The notes under the pieces: model-generated
What the model was told of the DNA's origin: nothing
Databases searched by the model: none
What the model saw: only the letters and a program-made list of their open reading frames with translations
NCBI RefSeq assembly: GCF_000969605.1
Contig: NZ_JZUE01000001.1
Coordinates: forward strand, 1 to 64,000
Reading direction: 5' to 3'
Source of the DNA: Aquincola tertiaricarbonis
Lineage (GTDB): Bacteria; Pseudomonadota; Gammaproteobacteria; Burkholderiales; Burkholderiaceae_C
Length of the DNA: 64,000 nucleotides
Shown here: positions 61,972 through 64,000 of the stretch, piece by piece
Layout of the letters: the number at the start of each line of letters is the position of its first letter
How positions within the stretch are numbered: position 1 is the stretch's first letter
Made by a program: the position numbers and the translations under genes

Positions 61972-62431
61972 CGTCGGCTTCCCGGTCGAGCGAGGCGAGG
62001 TGGCGTTGCGCCGCCTCGCCCAGCCGGCGGTCGAAGGTGAGCAGCGGGCAGCGCAGCGCATCGGCCAGGGCGAGGTAGCCCGCGTCGTAGGCCGACAGCG
62101 CATAACGGGTGGCGAGTGCCGCCACCACGGTGAAGTCGACCTCCGCACGCTGCAGAGCCAGCCGCGCCAGGTCGGCCAAGGCCTCACTGGCCGCTTCGGG
62201 CGCCGCGCCGCGGCGCATCTTGGTGACGGCGACGCTGGTCACTTCCCAATCGATCAGCGAAGGCGCATGCAAGGCATAGCCGCCGGCCGCGGCACGGGCC
62301 TGCTCGGCCTCGGGCTCGTCGAACAGCAGCGCGCAGATCAGGCTGGCGTCCACCACGGCGGGCGGCTGGGCCAGGTAGGCGGGCGGCGGTTCGGCCACCA
62401 GCAGTGCCCGCGGCGCAGGCTCACCGGCCAT
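61961..62431 (-). CDS. PIN-domain toxin (FitB/VapC type)
   Basis: 156-residue PIN-domain ribonuclease toxin. Acidic residues fit the active site: Asp28 (VVDASLICALLFDE), Glu63 (DWEVTSVA), Asp116 (YDAGYLALADAL) and Asp134 (LTFDRRLGEA). From ATG 62431, which overlaps the antitoxin stop, the protein has about 26 residues before the usual PIN start; GTG 62356 is an alternative. The gene is coupled on both sides by 11-nt overlaps. Toxicity and target are not shown. Confidence 0.88.
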   Translation of the reverse strand: MAGEPAPRALLVAEPPPAYLAQPPAVVDASLICALLFDEPEAEQARAAAGGYALHAPSLIDWEVTSVAVTKMRRGAAPEAASEALADLARLALQRAEVDFTVVAALATRYALSAYDAGYLALADALRCPLLTFDRRLGEAAQRHLASLDREADDAR

Positions 62432-62738
62432 CAGCTTCGTCGCGCAAGGCGCGCAGGATGTCTGTCGAGCGGCCGCTGGCCACGGGATCGGCGCCGAAAC
62501 GGCCCCGCGCCCGCTGCGCTGCCTCAGCCACCGACAGCGGCCGTGCGGCGAGGCCGGCCGACCGCACGGCAGGCATCCGGGTCGACTGCACCGGCATCGG
62601 GGTTGCCTCGTCTCCCACGGCGGCGCCAAGCAGCGCCATCAGCTCGCCTTGCAGCGAGCGATGGTGCTGTGCGGCCCGCTCACGCAGGCGCTGCGCCCAG
62701 GCGTCGGGAACGCCCTTGATCGACAGGTTGATGCTCAT
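62421..62738 (-). CDS. FitA/VapB-type ribbon-helix-helix antitoxin
   Basis: 105 residues with an N-terminal ribbon-helix-helix DNA-binding domain of the FitA/Arc class: NLSIKGVPDAWAQRLRERAA and HHRSLQGELMALL. The C-terminal part (about 40-105) ends GRSTDILRALRDEADGR, typical of the toxin-wrapping region. It precedes and overlaps its toxin, with GGAG seven bases upstream. It probably represses its own promoter through the dyad at 62745-62783. Confidence 0.88.
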   Translation of the reverse strand: MSINLSIKGVPDAWAQRLRERAAQHHRSLQGELMALLGAAVGDEATPMPVQSTRMPAVRSAGLAARPLSVAEAAQRARGRFGADPVASGRSTDILRALRDEADGR

Positions 62739-62744
62739 GGCAGC

Positions 62745-62783
62745 TCCGGATCCGGAATGGCACCATTCTGACGCCATTCCGGA
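62745..62783. promoter_or_regulatory. Dyad-rich operator of the toxin-antitoxin pair
   Basis: A 12-bp perfect palindrome TCCGGATCCGGA (62745-62756) overlaps an 11-bp inverted repeat TCCGGAATGGC/GCCATTCCGGA (62751-62761 with 62773-62783), and GAATGG/CCATTC (62755-62760 with 62763-62768) lies inside. Located just upstream of the antitoxin ATG (62738), it is a fitting ribbon-helix-helix operator. On the minus strand CAGAAT within it may be a -10. Confidence 0.65.
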
Positions 62784-62806
62784 ACGCCGTGCAGGTCAGG
62801 GGCCGA

Positions 62807-64000
<1,194 letters not shown>

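Overview
The window is a chromosomal segment of a high-GC betaproteobacterium. The most likely placement is Burkholderiales, in the Rubrivivax/Leptothrix/Ideonella (Sphaerotilaceae-like) neighbourhood. This rests on gene content and order (infA between secY and rpmJ, DUF1631, DUF6279 and DUF2917 genes, a tlyA-metF pair near ahcY, a PEP-CTERM protein), on strong third-position GC, and on many overlapping stop/start codons. No marker that fixes the species is present, so this is inference.

Layout. Positions 1-15.4 kb hold the end of tuf and then the S10, spc and alpha ribosomal-protein operons on the + strand, with secY, infA, rpmJ and rpoA. A peroxiredoxin gene sits between rpsQ and rplN. It is bracketed by a terminator and by a consensus promoter for the spc block. 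An initiator tRNA gene (15484-15560) with a strong terminator follows rplQ. yajC-secD-secF (15.7-19.0 kb) continues the protein-export theme. Next come a DUF1631 gene, the minus-strand lysM-dprA-smg operon, and the divergent def-fmt pair with htpX. From 27 to 41.7 kb there are a small lipoprotein, azlCD, pgk, maeB, pyk, a DUF481 outer-membrane protein, fba, purC, an unknown alpha-helical protein, a CnoX-like thioredoxin, purE-purK and a Sua5/TsaC gene.

From 41.7 to 54 kb lie an SGNH-like lipoprotein whose catalytic residues look lost, dacB, tsaB-rimI-udg, glmU, two lipoproteins, ttcA, folB with a FolM-like reductase, a MidA-type methyltransferase, a DUF2905 membrane protein and cca. From 54 to 64 kb lie an NDUFA9-like SDR, a soluble lytic transglycosylase, a LysR/DUF2917 divergent pair, a TfoX-N protein, 5-formyl-THF cyclo-ligase, a PEP-CTERM protein, metF, tlyA, a FitAB/VapBC-type toxin-antitoxin pair and the 3' part of ahcY.

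How the genes work together: translation and export machinery (ribosomal proteins, IF-1, SecY, YajC-SecDF, initiator tRNA, Def/Fmt) covers initiation through secretion. pgk, pyk, fba and maeB cover central carbon flow. purC, purE, purK, metF, fau, folB and ahcY cover purine, folate and one-carbon metabolism. TsaB, Sua5, TtcA, Cca and TlyA cover RNA modification and maturation.

The segment is mostly housekeeping. The parts that stand out are (i) a toxin-antitoxin pair wedged between ahcY and tlyA, with a dyad-rich operator and 11-nt overlaps at both junctions; (ii) five genes whose -10-like hexamers end 5-7 nt before ATG with no Shine-Dalgarno, suggesting leaderless mRNAs; (iii) the SGNH-like lipoprotein with a replaced Ser/Asn/His set; and (iv) strong hairpins inside the alpha operon around rpsD. 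I saw no IS element, CRISPR array, prophage or replication origin, and no gene-free stretch longer than 300 bases.
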